A stretch of DNA of 22,415 bases from an uncultured Anaerolineales bacterium (lineage in GTDB: Bacteria > Chloroflexota > Anaerolineae > Anaerolineales > UBA6663). The position numbers were made by a program, and so were the translations under genes. A model generated the notes under the pieces. That model was not told the DNA's origin. It did not search any database and saw nothing but the letters and a program-made list of their open reading frames with translations. Within the stretch, counting starts at the first letter, position 1. Every line of letters begins with the position of its first letter. The DNA is taken from NCBI GenBank assembly GCA_937952305.1, contig CALFZO010000155.1, forward strand, positions 1 through 22,415. The letters run 5' to 3'. Of this stretch, positions 14,939 to 22,415 are shown one piece after another.

Positions 14939-16932
14939 GCCAGCAGCATCGGCGCCTCGCAGTCGTCCTCGCGGTGCAGGCTGCCGCCCGGCACCTGGTC
15001 GGCGAACTGCCGCAGCTCTTCCATGCGGCTGGGTGGGGCGATGATGAGCAGGCCGGCGTGGGTCGGCAGGCCCAGGGCCGGCTCGTCGAAATTGGTCACG
15101 CCGGTCTTGCCGCCCAGGAATTCCGCCGAGACATGGGTCCCATAGCGGTAGGTGCTGTCACTCAGCAGGTAGACGGTCACGTCCCGATCGACGGTGCGCA
15201 GGTAGTTCCCCAGGTACGACGCAAAGCGGGTCTGTGAATCCAACCCAAACTGGCAGCGCAGCACAAAATCGAAATAGTAGGCGCGCACATTCAGCGTGAG
15301 CAGGGCCACGGCCAGGAACACAGACAGGGCCGGGCGCACCCAGCGCTGGAGGCCGGCACTGGCTGGGCCGTTCGTCAGGCGGACGGCGGCGCTGGCCTGT
15401 TCCAGCCCGACGGCCGCCAGCAGGATGGCCGCCGGCAGCGCCACCAGCATCCGGTACGAGTCCGCCGAGGGCGGGATGGCGAAGACGCCGATGGCGACGG
15501 TCAGGGACCAGAAATAGCCGTTCACCAGCAGGAAGCGCGCCTCGCGCGTCCGCCAGAACGCGTAAGCCAGGCCCAGCAGGAACAGGGTGGCGGTGAAAGG
15601 ATCCAGCAGCGGCAGGCGCGCGCCGTAGAAGTCGATGGCCGGGTAATGGATCACGGCCAGGAAAGCGTGCGCGACGCGCTCCGCCAGGATTTGCACCGCC
15701 GGCTGCCCGGTGGCGGCCATTTGGCCGGCCAGCCAGCCGGACTGGAACGTCCCGTCGATGTTGAGGCGCGCGAAGAAGTCGTTGGGGTTGCGCGCGGCGT
15801 GCACGAACTGCGGCAGACCGGTCACCAACAGACCCAGGCCGAAGGCCCACAGGGATCGGGCGCCCGCCTGAACCAGAGGCCGGCACAACCAGGCCGCGAT
15901 CAGGAGGTAGACCAGCAGCAGCGCCGTCACGATCTGGGCGCTGATGTAGACGCTGAAGTGAGCGCCCAGGAGCAGACCGCCCAGGGCCAGGCGCAGGCGG
16001 CTGCGCCGCTCCAGGCCGCTGAAGAAGAAATACAGCTCCAGCGGGATGAGCCACGTCTCCTGCAGGTACGCCACCGCCACGATGCGGCTGAAGTGGATGT
16101 GGGCGTGCGCCACGGCCAGCAGGCCGGCGCCCACCCAGGCCACGCGCCGACCGAACAGATACCGGCCCAACAGGTAGACGGCCGGGATGGCCAGCAGCCC
16201 GCCCACCGCCGGCGCCAGCCGCAGCGCCAAGGGCGTGCGGCCCAAAACGGCCAGCGCCAGGCCGATCGTCTGCAGATACAGGCCGCCGAAGTTTTCCACC
16301 AGCACGAAGGGGTTGGCCAGGGTGCCGCGGCCCGACGCCAGCGCCACCATCCCCAGGCGGCCCTCGTCGCCGTCGATGACGCGCGGCAGGCTGCCGAGCT
16401 GCTGGAAGCGCAGCCACGCCGCCACTGCCAGGAGGACGGCCAGCCCGATCAACTCGCCGCGCTGCGCCCGCAGCCAGGCCCGCCAATCGAGGCGGTCGGG
16501 CGCGGGGTCCACGAAAGCCGCCGCGTACAGCAGGGCCGCGCCAGCCCACAGGATGATGACCGGGAGATAATTGTTGCGGCCGAGCTGCGGCCAGGCGATA
16601 TCGACCAGGGTGGCGAGGATGGACAGGGTGACGGCGCCCAGGACCAGCAGTGACCGCCGCGTCAGCGCCAGGCGCCGGACTAGCCGCACCCACCATTCCG
16701 CCGGCGGGCTCATCCGGTTGCCGATGAAGAGCAGCAGGCCCATCGCGGTCAGGAGCGTGCCGGCCCCCAGCCCGGTCGGCCCCGCTTGCAGCGCCAGCTG
16801 CCCGGCCACTGTCAACAACAGGGCCAGGCCGGCCAACGCCGCGCGCGCCACTTTGATGTCGTCGGTTTCGCTGTTGTCTGACACAGGCGTGCCCCCTGGG
16901 TGAGCGGCTGGGCCTTGCTCAGCGGGTTTCAT
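14923..16932 (-). CDS. GT-C fold membrane glycosyltransferase (PMT/ArnT-like)
   Basis: A 669-residue protein with about 12 or more hydrophobic helices and a soluble C-terminal portion. After two or more N-terminal helices, the first lumenal-loop motif reads LPRVIDGDEGRLGMVALAS, with the D189/E190 pair where GT-C enzymes of the PMT/ArnT group carry their catalytic acid. By family analogy it moves a sugar from a polyprenyl-phosphate donor onto a protein or lipid outside the membrane; the acceptor is unknown. ATG at 16932 overlaps the stop of the universal stress gene (ATGA), favouring coupling. A GTG at 16884 with AGGGGG seven bases upstream is a credible alternative start. The stop lies inside the end of the convergent kinase gene. 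Confidence 0.85.
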   Translation of the reverse strand: MKPAEQGPAAHPGGTPVSDNSETDDIKVARAALAGLALLLTVAGQLALQAGPTGLGAGTLLTAMGLLLFIGNRMSPPAEWWVRLVRRLALTRRSLLVLGAVTLSILATLVDIAWPQLGRNNYLPVIILWAGAALLYAAAFVDPAPDRLDWRAWLRAQRGELIGLAVLLAVAAWLRFQQLGSLPRVIDGDEGRLGMVALASGRGTLANPFVLVENFGGLYLQTIGLALAVLGRTPLALRLAPAVGGLLAIPAVYLLGRYLFGRRVAWVGAGLLAVAHAHIHFSRIVAVAYLQETWLIPLELYFFFSGLERRSRLRLALGGLLLGAHFSVYISAQIVTALLLVYLLIAAWLCRPLVQAGARSLWAFGLGLLVTGLPQFVHAARNPNDFFARLNIDGTFQSGWLAGQMAATGQPAVQILAERVAHAFLAVIHYPAIDFYGARLPLLDPFTATLFLLGLAYAFWRTREARFLLVNGYFWSLTVAIGVFAIPPSADSYRMLVALPAAILLAAVGLEQASAAVRLTNGPASAGLQRWVRPALSVFLAVALLTLNVRAYYFDFVLRCQFGLDSQTRFASYLGNYLRTVDRDVTVYLLSDSTYRYGTHVSAEFLGGKTGVTNFDEPALGLPTHAGLLIIAPPSRMEELRQFADQVPGGSLHREDDCEAPMLLAYALP

Positions 16933-17339
16933 TTCACGACCAGGACTGGGCAGGCCGCGCGCTCGACGATGGCGTGGCTGACGCTGCCCAGCGTCTGGCC
17001 CGGCCACGGGCTGGCCCCGCGCGCGCCCATCACCACCATGTCCGCCCCGAGCGTCTCCGCCACCCCCAGGATCACGTTCGGGGCCGGCCCCTCCACCACC
17101 GTCGTCTCGACCTCGGCGACCCCCATTGAGGTCAGGTGCCGGGCCGTGCCGGCGACCGCCGATTGGGCGGCAGCCCATGTCCAGGCGGGGCCGGGCAGGC
17201 CGGCCGGCTCGCCGCTGGTGGAGAAGGCGTGCAGCACCGTCACGCGGGCGCGGTAACGCACGGCCAGCGAGGCCGCGAAGTCCGCGGCGCGGTCGGCGGC
17301 GAAGGAGCCATCGGTGGCGAGCAGGATATGGCGGATCAT
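16929..17339 (-). CDS. Universal stress protein (UspA family, ATP-binding type)
   Basis: A 136-residue single-domain protein. It begins MIRHILLATDGSFAADRAAD, with the Asp after strand 1, and ends with the nucleotide-binding signature GARGASPWPGQTLGS (G-2x-G-9x-G-S), then HAIVERAACPVLVVK. This is the ATP-binding subclass, usually a stress-survival or signalling factor in the cytoplasm. The start at 17339 has GAGG five bases upstream and gives normal family length; the longer open frame upstream lies antisense to the response regulator gene and is rejected. Its stop overlaps the glycosyltransferase start, so the two are co-translated. Confidence 0.92.
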   Translation of the reverse strand: MIRHILLATDGSFAADRAADFAASLAVRYRARVTVLHAFSTSGEPAGLPGPAWTWAAAQSAVAGTARHLTSMGVAEVETTVVEGPAPNVILGVAETLGADMVVMGARGASPWPGQTLGSVSHAIVERAACPVLVVK

Positions 17340-17377
17340 GGCGGCCTCAACCTGGGCCGGACAGCCGGCCCCGTTTG

Positions 17378-17383
17378 ACTGTA
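17378..17383 (-). promoter_or_regulatory. Possible -10 (TACAGT) for the universal stress gene
   Basis: TACAGT on the minus strand, placing transcription start near 17371, about 32 bases before the ATG at 17339. No -35 box is convincing. Confidence 0.3.
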
Positions 17384-17465
17384 CGCCTCCGAGCGCCGGC
17401 GGCCTACCGCGAAACCGCGCAAGCCGGTAAGCGAAAGCGCGGATTCGGCGGCGTCCGGCCTGCCC

Positions 17466-17471
17466 TATAAT
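17466..17471 (+). promoter_or_regulatory. Consensus -10 (TATAAT) directly before the NarL-type regulator
   Basis: A perfect TATAAT ends eight bases before the ATG at 17479. With the usual spacing, transcription begins at about 17477-17479, on or next to the start codon, so the message should be leaderless. No ribosome site is present. Confidence 0.7.
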
Positions 17472-17478
17472 GGCCTGT

Positions 17479-18141
17479 ATGTCCGCCCGGATCCGCCTGC
17501 TCCTCGCCGACGACCACGCGCTGCTGCGCCAGGGCACCGCCGAACTGCTGCGCCGCGAGCCGGACCTGGACGTGGTCGGCGAAGCCGGCGACGGCCAGCA
17601 GGTCGTTGAGCTGGCCCAGGCGCTCAAACCGGATGTGGTCCTGATGGACGTGCGCATGCCGGTGCTGTCCGGGATCGAAGCGACCCGCCGCATCCGCGCC
17701 GCCCTGCCGGCGGTCCAGGTGCTGGTGCTCACGGCGCACGACGACGACCAGTACATCTTCTCGCTGCTGCAGGCCGGCGCCGCCGGCTACTTGCTGAAGA
17801 CGGCGCCTGTCGCCGATCTGGTGAAAGCCATCCGCCAGGTCCAGGCGGGCGAGTCGCCGCTGGACCCCGCCATCGCGCGCAAGGTGGTGCTGCATCTGGG
17901 CGGCGGCCGCGGGGCGGCCGCGGAGGCCGCCGAGACACCGGAGCTCACCGCTCGCGAACTGGAAGTGCTGCAGCTCCTGGCACGCGGGTTGAGCAACCGC
18001 GCCATCGCCGAGACGCTGTATGTCAGCGACCGCACCGTCCAGGCCCACTTGACCAGCATTTTCGCCAAGATGGGCGTCACCTCGCGGTTGGAGGCGGTGC
18101 TGGCGGCCGTCCGCCGCGGCTGGCTGAAGCTGGAACCCTAA
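17479..18141 (+). CDS. NarL/FixJ-family response regulator
   Basis: A 220-residue protein. The receiver has D11/D12, phosphoacceptor D57 (VVLMDVRMP), T85 (VLTAH) and K107 (YLLKTAP). The C-terminal LuxR-type helix-turn-helix reads LTARELEVLQLLARGLSNRA, then IAETLYVSDRTVQAHLTSIFAKMG. I start at ATG 17479: the in-frame ATG at 17470 overlaps the TATAAT box and could not be in a message started there. The gene is followed after four bases by the kinase at 18146, so they form an operon with the regulator first. Confidence 0.94.
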   Translation: MSARIRLLLADDHALLRQGTAELLRREPDLDVVGEAGDGQQVVELAQALKPDVVLMDVRMPVLSGIEATRRIRAALPAVQVLVLTAHDDDQYIFSLLQAGAAGYLLKTAPVADLVKAIRQVQAGESPLDPAIARKVVLHLGGGRGAAAEAAETPELTARELEVLQLLARGLSNRAIAETLYVSDRTVQAHLTSIFAKMGVTSRLEAVLAAVRRGWLKLEP

Positions 18142-18145
18142 CCCC

Positions 18146-19897
18146 ATGCGCCCCTCGCCGGCCGCGCACTCGCTCTTGACCCAGTTTGCGCTGCGCGTCA
18201 TCGTGCCGCTGACCCTGGTCATGGCGGCCATGCTCGCGGCCGGCCAGTTCGCCTATCAACAGGCCATCGCTTCGCTTTTGATCGACCGCGACCAGCAGCT
18301 CGCCACCCTCGCCACCGCCTATGTCTCCGAAGCGTTGGCCAGCTACACCCGTGAGCTGACCGGATTGGCGGCCATGCCCGCCGTCCGCGGCGCCGCGCCG
18401 GAGCCCCGGGCGGCCGCCCTGGCGGCGGCTGATCAGGCCGCGCCTCTCTTCACGGCCGGGATCGTGGTCGTCGACGCGGCCGGCGTCGTCGTCGCCGTCG
18501 CCCCGCCGCAGGCGTCGCCGGTGGGGCCGTCCGTGGCCGGGCAGCGTTACTTCGAGTCGGTGCGGGAGCGCCGGGCGCCGGCCTATAGCGACGTGCTCGT
18601 CGACGCGCGCACCGGGCGCAGCCTGGTCGTGATCGCGGTCCCGATCCTGGATGAGGCCGCTCAGCTGACGGGCGCGTTGCTCGGCGCGGTCGACCTGGAG
18701 CATACGTCCTTCAGCGCGCCGATCGACAACCTGAAGATCGGTGACGGCGGCTTTGTCTACCTGGTGGACGGCCGCGGGCGCGTGATCCTGCATCCCCTCG
18801 CCGAGAACATCGGCGCCGACTACTCAGATCGGCCGCATGTGCAGAACGTGACCGCCGGCGAGACCGGCGGCGCCCTGTGGCGCGCCCGCTCTGGGGAAGA
18901 GGTGGTCCAGGGCTATGCCCCGGTGGCGAACACGGACTGGGGTCTGATTGTGCGTGAGCCCTGGGAAAGCGTGGTCGCGCCGACCCGGACTTACGGTGCG
19001 CTGATGGCGCTCACCGTGGCGGCGGCTGTGGGCGTGACCGCCTACTGGCTGTGGCTGGGGGTGCGGCGCATCGCGGCGCCGCTGCGGGCCCTGATGGACC
19101 AGACGGGCCGGCTGGCCCGCGGTGAAACCGTGCAGCCGGTGGCGGCTTCCGGCGTCCGCGAAATCGACGCGCTTGAGCGCGCCTTCAGCCAGATGGCGAC
19201 GCAGATGGCGTCCTACCGGGCCGGCCTGCGCCGCTACGTTGACGCGCTCACGCGCTCGCAGGAAGACGAGCGGCGGCGGATCGCGCGCGAGCTGCACGAT
19301 GAGACCATTCAGAATCTGCTCACGATCGTGCGCCGCCTGGAACTGCTGCAGGCTTCCGCGCCGAACCCGGACCGGCAGGCCAAGTTGGCCGAGCTGCAAG
19401 CGCTGATGGCCGACACGGTCCAGGGTGTGCGCCAGATCAGCCGTGATCTGCGTCCGCCCATTCTGGAGGACCTCGGCCTGATCCCGGCGCTCCAGACACT
19501 GGTGCGCGCCGCCCACACCGGCCAGGGCGCGGTGCCGCACGCCACCCTGGAGGTGGCCGGCCAGGTGGCGGACCTGAGCCCGGAACAAGAGTTGGCCCTG
19601 TACCGGGTCACTCAGGAGGCGCTGGCCAACATCCGGCGCCACGCCCAAGCCACCGGGCTGCAGGTGCAGGTGGCGTTCGCGCCCGGGCTGGTGCGGCTGG
19701 AGGTCAACGACGACGGCCAGGGTTTTCAGGCGCCGGCCGCCCTGACGGAATTGGCCCAGCGCGACAGCTTCGGCCTGCTGGGCATTCAGGAGCGGGTGCG
19801 CGCTCTGGGCGGGTCGCTCAGCCTGTGTTCGGCGCCCGGCCAGGGGACGCGGCTGACGGTGAGCCTGCCGCTTCAGCCGAGCGCCAACCCGTCGTAA
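18146..19897 (+). CDS. dCache-HAMP sensor histidine kinase, NarL class
   Basis: A 583-residue kinase. TM1 is about 17-37. A periplasmic double-Cache-like sensor (about 38-278) contains RYFESVRERRAPAYSDVLVD and the second-module segment GDGGFVYLVDGRGRVILHP, the kind that binds small ligands. TM2 is about 284-305, then HAMP (about 306-358). HisKA_3 has RIARELHDETIQN with phosphoacceptor H384 and the conserved RDLRPPILEDLGL. The HATPase has ANIRRHA, DDGQGF and FGLLGIQERVRALGG. It pairs with the regulator four bases upstream. Confidence 0.94.
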   Translation: MRPSPAAHSLLTQFALRVIVPLTLVMAAMLAAGQFAYQQAIASLLIDRDQQLATLATAYVSEALASYTRELTGLAAMPAVRGAAPEPRAAALAAADQAAPLFTAGIVVVDAAGVVVAVAPPQASPVGPSVAGQRYFESVRERRAPAYSDVLVDARTGRSLVVIAVPILDEAAQLTGALLGAVDLEHTSFSAPIDNLKIGDGGFVYLVDGRGRVILHPLAENIGADYSDRPHVQNVTAGETGGALWRARSGEEVVQGYAPVANTDWGLIVREPWESVVAPTRTYGALMALTVAAAVGVTAYWLWLGVRRIAAPLRALMDQTGRLARGETVQPVAASGVREIDALERAFSQMATQMASYRAGLRRYVDALTRSQEDERRRIARELHDETIQNLLTIVRRLELLQASAPNPDRQAKLAELQALMADTVQGVRQISRDLRPPILEDLGLIPALQTLVRAAHTGQGAVPHATLEVAGQVADLSPEQELALYRVTQEALANIRRHAQATGLQVQVAFAPGLVRLEVNDDGQGFQAPAALTELAQRDSFGLLGIQERVRALGGSLSLCSAPGQGTRLTVSLPLQPSANPS

Positions 19898-20046
19898 CCC
19901 TGCTCTGGCCGTCCGCCGTCGCGCCCGGCGGTCAACCTGAATGCGTTGTCACCTCTGGCCCCGGGCGGCATCTAACCCACGGGCAAGAGCGCCCATCGGC
20001 GACGCGCGGGCCGGTGTGGGTCCGTGGCGTTCAGGGAGAGAGCGGT

Positions 20047-20478
20047 ATGGGACAGGCGACTGTCAAGTGGCTGCAGAACAAACAATTCGTCGGCGTCGAT
20101 TCGAGCCGGCATTCCGTGGTGCTCAGCACCCAGGACGAGGACAACGGCATCGGCTGTAAGCCGTCGGAGTTGCTGCTCATCGCCCTGGGGTCGTGCGCGG
20201 CCGTGGATGTGGTGGAGATCCTGGCCAAGAAGCGGACGCCGCTGGCCGCCCTGGAGATCGAGGTCCGGGGCGAGCAAGACGCCAACCCGCCGTGGGCCTA
20301 CCGGCAGATCCACCTGACCTACCGGCTGCGCGGCGCCGGCCTGACGCCGGCGAGCGTGGAGCAGGCCATCCGCCTCTCGCAAGACAAGTACTGCTCGGTG
20401 GCGGCGACGATCCGGGGCGTCAGCACGATCACGTGGGATTATCAGCTCGAGACGCCTGAGCCGGTGGCGGTGGCCTAA
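20047..20478 (+). CDS. OsmC-family protein
   Basis: A 143-residue protein with the OsmC two-strand and helix pattern: KPSELLLIALGSCAAVDVVEIL carries the first Cys (C50), and IRLSQDKYCSVAATI carries the second (C116). OsmC/Ohr proteins reduce organic or fatty-acid peroxides using this Cys pair. Length fits the YhfA-like OsmC subgroup. The ATG at 20047 has GGGAGAGAG just upstream; the frame extends further upstream but into the preceding kinase gene. It lies 149 bp after that kinase and ends at a terminator. The spacer 19898-20046 shows no other gene. Confidence 0.9.
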   Translation: MGQATVKWLQNKQFVGVDSSRHSVVLSTQDEDNGIGCKPSELLLIALGSCAAVDVVEILAKKRTPLAALEIEVRGEQDANPPWAYRQIHLTYRLRGAGLTPASVEQAIRLSQDKYCSVAATIRGVSTITWDYQLETPEPVAVA

Positions 20479-20510
20479 GCGCGGCGGGCCGGCCTCTGAC
20501 CAGGATCATG

Positions 20511-20544
20511 GCGAGCGCGAGGTCCCCCTCGCGCTCGCTGTTTT
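20511..20544 (+). terminator. Intrinsic terminator after the OsmC-family gene
   Basis: A perfect 12-bp stem (GCGAGCGCGAGG with its complement), a 4-base loop and a TGTTTT tail. It closes the transcript containing the OsmC-family gene before the next promoter at 20553. Confidence 0.9.
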
Positions 20545-20552
20545 GGCTGAGG

Positions 20553-20558
20553 TACAAT
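20553..20558 (+). promoter_or_regulatory. Putative -10 (TACAAT) for the kinase at 20649
   Basis: TACAAT lies just past the terminator T-run; transcription would start near 20565, giving a leader of about 85 bases. No good -35 box or direct-repeat operator is visible. Confidence 0.5.
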
Positions 20559-20648
20559 CCTCAATCCGCGAGGTTGGTGCCCGGCGCGGAGGTGTACGGC
20601 CACGGCCCACCGGCCGCCTCCCAACCCCCGGAAAGTCAGGCACCGGTC

Positions 20649-21683
20649 ATGTTTCACCAACTCTGGCCGCGCATCGCACGACCGCTCCTGCGCCTGCCGC
20701 TCCTCTTAAAAATCCTCCTGGCGAACTCCGCCCTGGTGGCTTTTGGCGCGGTGGCGGGGACGCTCGTCACCGTCTGGCATGTGCAGACCTTCCCGGACGA
20801 TCCGCACTATGAACTGATCGTGCTCTTTGGCGCGGCCGGGCTGGCCTTGAGCTTTGTCGTCAACTACGGCGTGCTGCGGCTGGCCCTGACCCCGCTGGAC
20901 CGGCTGCAGGCGGCCGTGGACCGCGTCCGCCAGGGCGACCTTGAGACGCGCGTCGAGGCCGGCCGGCTGGACGACGACCGGTTCACGCGCCTGGCCGAAA
21001 CCTTCAACCAGATGCTGGCGACGGTGGCCGCGGCCACGCAGGAGCTGCGCCGCCTCTCGCAGCGAATCCTGGAAGCGCAAGAGGACGAGCGCCAACGGGT
21101 GGCGCGCGAGCTGCATGACCAGAGTGCCCAATCCTTGACCCTGATGCTGGTGCGGCTGCGCCTGCTGGAGCGTTCGGCCGATGCGGCCCAGGCTCGTCAG
21201 CAGGTGCAGGAGCTGCGCCAGCTGACGGCGCAGGCGCTGGAGGAGATCCGGCGCATCGCCCTGGAGCTGCGGCCCAAGATCCTGGAGGATTTGGGGCTGG
21301 GCGAGGCCCTGGCCTGGCGCGTCGACGAACTCAACGCCAGCGGCGCCGTCCACGCCTCGCTCCAGATCGCGGGCCTGGACCACCGTTTGCCCAAAGACCT
21401 GGAGCTGGTGCTCTACCGGGTGGCGCAGGAGGCGCTCACCAACATCGCCCGCCACGCCGAGGCACGCAACGCCCGCCTGGTGTTGGAGCAGGCCGATGGC
21501 GCCGTGGCGCTGTCGATTGAAGATGACGGCGCCGGCTTCGACGCGGACGCGGCCCTGGCTCATCCGCGCGGCCTCGGCTTGTCCGGTATGCGGGAACGGC
21601 TGCGGCTGGTCGGCGGTACGCTGCGGATCACGTCGACGCCTGGCCGCGGCACCTGTCTGCGCGCCACCGTGCCGCTGGCCTGA
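20649..21683 (+). CDS. HAMP-type histidine kinase, NarL class, without a sensor domain
   Basis: A 344-residue kinase. Two helices (about 18-42 and 56-78) are joined by a loop of only about 13 residues, so there is no room for a periplasmic sensor. HAMP spans about 78-130. HisKA_3 has RVARELHDQSAQS with phosphoacceptor H156 and ALELRPKILEDLGL. The HATPase has TNIARHA, DDGAGF and GLGLSGMRERLRLVGG. I start at ATG 20649, which places a basic N-terminus before TM1; an upstream ATG at 20508 would translate through the terminator and lies before the promoter. It pairs with the regulator 10 bp downstream. The signal may come from a partner protein or the membrane itself. Confidence 0.93.
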   Translation: MFHQLWPRIARPLLRLPLLLKILLANSALVAFGAVAGTLVTVWHVQTFPDDPHYELIVLFGAAGLALSFVVNYGVLRLALTPLDRLQAAVDRVRQGDLETRVEAGRLDDDRFTRLAETFNQMLATVAAATQELRRLSQRILEAQEDERQRVARELHDQSAQSLTLMLVRLRLLERSADAAQARQQVQELRQLTAQALEEIRRIALELRPKILEDLGLGEALAWRVDELNASGAVHASLQIAGLDHRLPKDLELVLYRVAQEALTNIARHAEARNARLVLEQADGAVALSIEDDGAGFDADAALAHPRGLGLSGMRERLRLVGGTLRITSTPGRGTCLRATVPLA

Positions 21684-21693
21684 GAGGACTGGG

Positions 21694-22353
21694 ATGACCA
21701 AGATTCGCCTGCTCATCGTCGATGACCACTTCGTAGTGCGGGTGGGGCTGCGGACGCTGCTGGAAGATGAGCCGGATATGGTCGTCGTCGGCGAGGCCGG
21801 CAACGGCGCCGAAGCGGTCGCCAACGCTCAGCAGCTGCAGCCGGATGTCGTCGTCATGGACATCTCCATGCCCGAGATGGACGGCCTGGAGGCCACCCGG
21901 CGCATCCGGGCTATCTGCCCGAATACACACATCCTCATATTGACTGTCCACGCGCAGGAGCGCTACCTCTTCCCGGTGCTCAAGGCCGGCGCCTCCGGCT
22001 ACGTGCTCAAGTCCACAGTCGATACCGAGCTGGTCGACGCCATCCGGGCCGTGGCCCAGGGCGGCGCGTTTCTGTACCCGTCGGCGATGCGCATGGTGCT
22101 GGAGGATTACCTCACCCGCGCCCACTCCGGCGACGAGCAGGACGCCTACGAACGCCTGAGCGAACGCGAGCGGGAAGTGCTTAAGCTGATCGCGCTCGGC
22201 CACACGGCCGGCGACATCGCCGAGCAGCTGGGCCTCAGCCCCAAGAGCGTCGAGACTTACCGCGCCCGGATCATGGAGAAACTCGGCCTGGATAGCCGGC
22301 CTGCGCTGGTGAAGTATGCCCTGGCGCGCGGCCTGCTCAGCGACGGCGCGTAA
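21694..22353 (+). CDS. NarL/FixJ-family response regulator
   Basis: A 219-residue protein. The receiver has D10/D11, phosphoacceptor D56 (VVVMDISMP), T84 (ILTVH) and K106 (YVLKSTV). The LuxR-type DNA-binding domain reads LSEREREVLKLIALGHTAGD, then IAEQLGLSPKSVETYRARIMEKLGL. GAGAGG lies upstream of the ATG at 21694. It follows the kinase by 10 bp, in one operon, and is its likely target. Receiver and DNA-binding domain are both complete. Confidence 0.95.
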   Translation: MTKIRLLIVDDHFVVRVGLRTLLEDEPDMVVVGEAGNGAEAVANAQQLQPDVVVMDISMPEMDGLEATRRIRAICPNTHILILTVHAQERYLFPVLKAGASGYVLKSTVDTELVDAIRAVAQGGAFLYPSAMRMVLEDYLTRAHSGDEQDAYERLSEREREVLKLIALGHTAGDIAEQLGLSPKSVETYRARIMEKLGLDSRPALVKYALARGLLSDGA

Positions 22354-22369
22354 GCGCCTCAGCTGGCGC
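22354..22369. other. Small inverted repeat just after the last gene
   Basis: GCGCC and GGCGC flank a 6-base loop immediately after the TAA stop and overlap the first tandem-repeat unit. There is no T-tract; it may be a weak terminator. Confidence 0.3.
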
Positions 22370-22415
22370 GGAGCGACAGCGACTAAGCTGGCGCGGAGCG
22401 ACAGCGACTAAGCTG
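22361..22415. repeat. 25-bp tandem repeat running into the right edge
   Basis: Unit 22361-22385 is repeated exactly at 22386-22410, and the first five bases of a third copy (AGCTG) end the window. Units are adjacent with no spacer. Each holds GCGCGGAGCG and ACAGCGACTA. The total copy number lies beyond the window. Confidence 0.9.

Noticed and set aside
15158..16696. Open frame of 512 codons on the minus strand in another frame of the glycosyltransferase gene
   Set aside because: Composition is Arg/Gly/Pro/Ala-biased without hydrophobic helices or motifs; the alternative frame encodes a clear polytopic enzyme.
17470..17472. Upstream in-frame ATG of the NarL-type regulator
   Set aside because: It overlaps the TATAAT box, so it would not be present in an mRNA started from that promoter.
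22361..22415. CRISPR array at the right edge
   Set aside because: Units are 25 bp and directly adjacent with no spacers; no cas genes are nearby.

Overview
This is a GC-rich, densely packed bacterial window, most likely from a Chloroflexota genome (Anaerolineae- or Caldilineae-like). The assignment is an inference from gene content: a sigma factor paired with a DUF5667-type membrane protein, a fused cytochrome b with Rieske and tri-haem cytochrome c subunits, many HisKA_3 (NarL-class) kinases, a CheB/CheR-PAS protein and promoters built around a -10 hexamer. No rRNA, tRNA, CRISPR array, phage or insertion sequence was seen.

Layout. (1) 1-1828, minus strand: a sigma-70 family factor overlapping by ATGA a membrane protein with a DUF5667-like region, which is cut by the left edge. 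(2) 1953-2471, minus: a membrane-anchored small beta-domain protein that ends at a strong hairpin terminator. (3) 2643-5886, plus: cytochrome b, Rieske protein and tri-haem cytochrome c, followed by the C-terminal remnant of an OsmC-like gene and a terminator. (4) 6258-10963: a CheB/CheR-PAS signalling protein and a PAS histidine kinase, ending at a terminator. (5) 11184-14938: a NapH-like polyferredoxin membrane protein, a membrane-anchored protein with a duplicated domain, and an OmpR-type response regulator with its histidine kinase. (6) 14923-17339, minus: a universal stress protein coupled to a GT-C membrane glycosyltransferase. (7) 17479-22353: two NarL-type kinase/regulator pairs flanking an OsmC-like protein, then a 25-bp tandem repeat that runs into the right edge.

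Main finding. Three promoters (for the 2471, 2643 and 11184 genes) share one architecture: two CTCCAY/CTCCAC hexamers exactly 11 bp apart, then exactly 10 bp to a -10-like hexamer. This is the geometry of PhoB/OmpR-type activator sites. The promoters drive a cytochrome bc complex, a periplasmic-facing small protein and a polyferredoxin operon, and that last operon itself encodes an OmpR-type two-component system. I infer an autoregulated respiratory/redox regulon controlled by that regulator. The repeats and spacing are read directly from the sequence; the regulator-site assignment is not proven.
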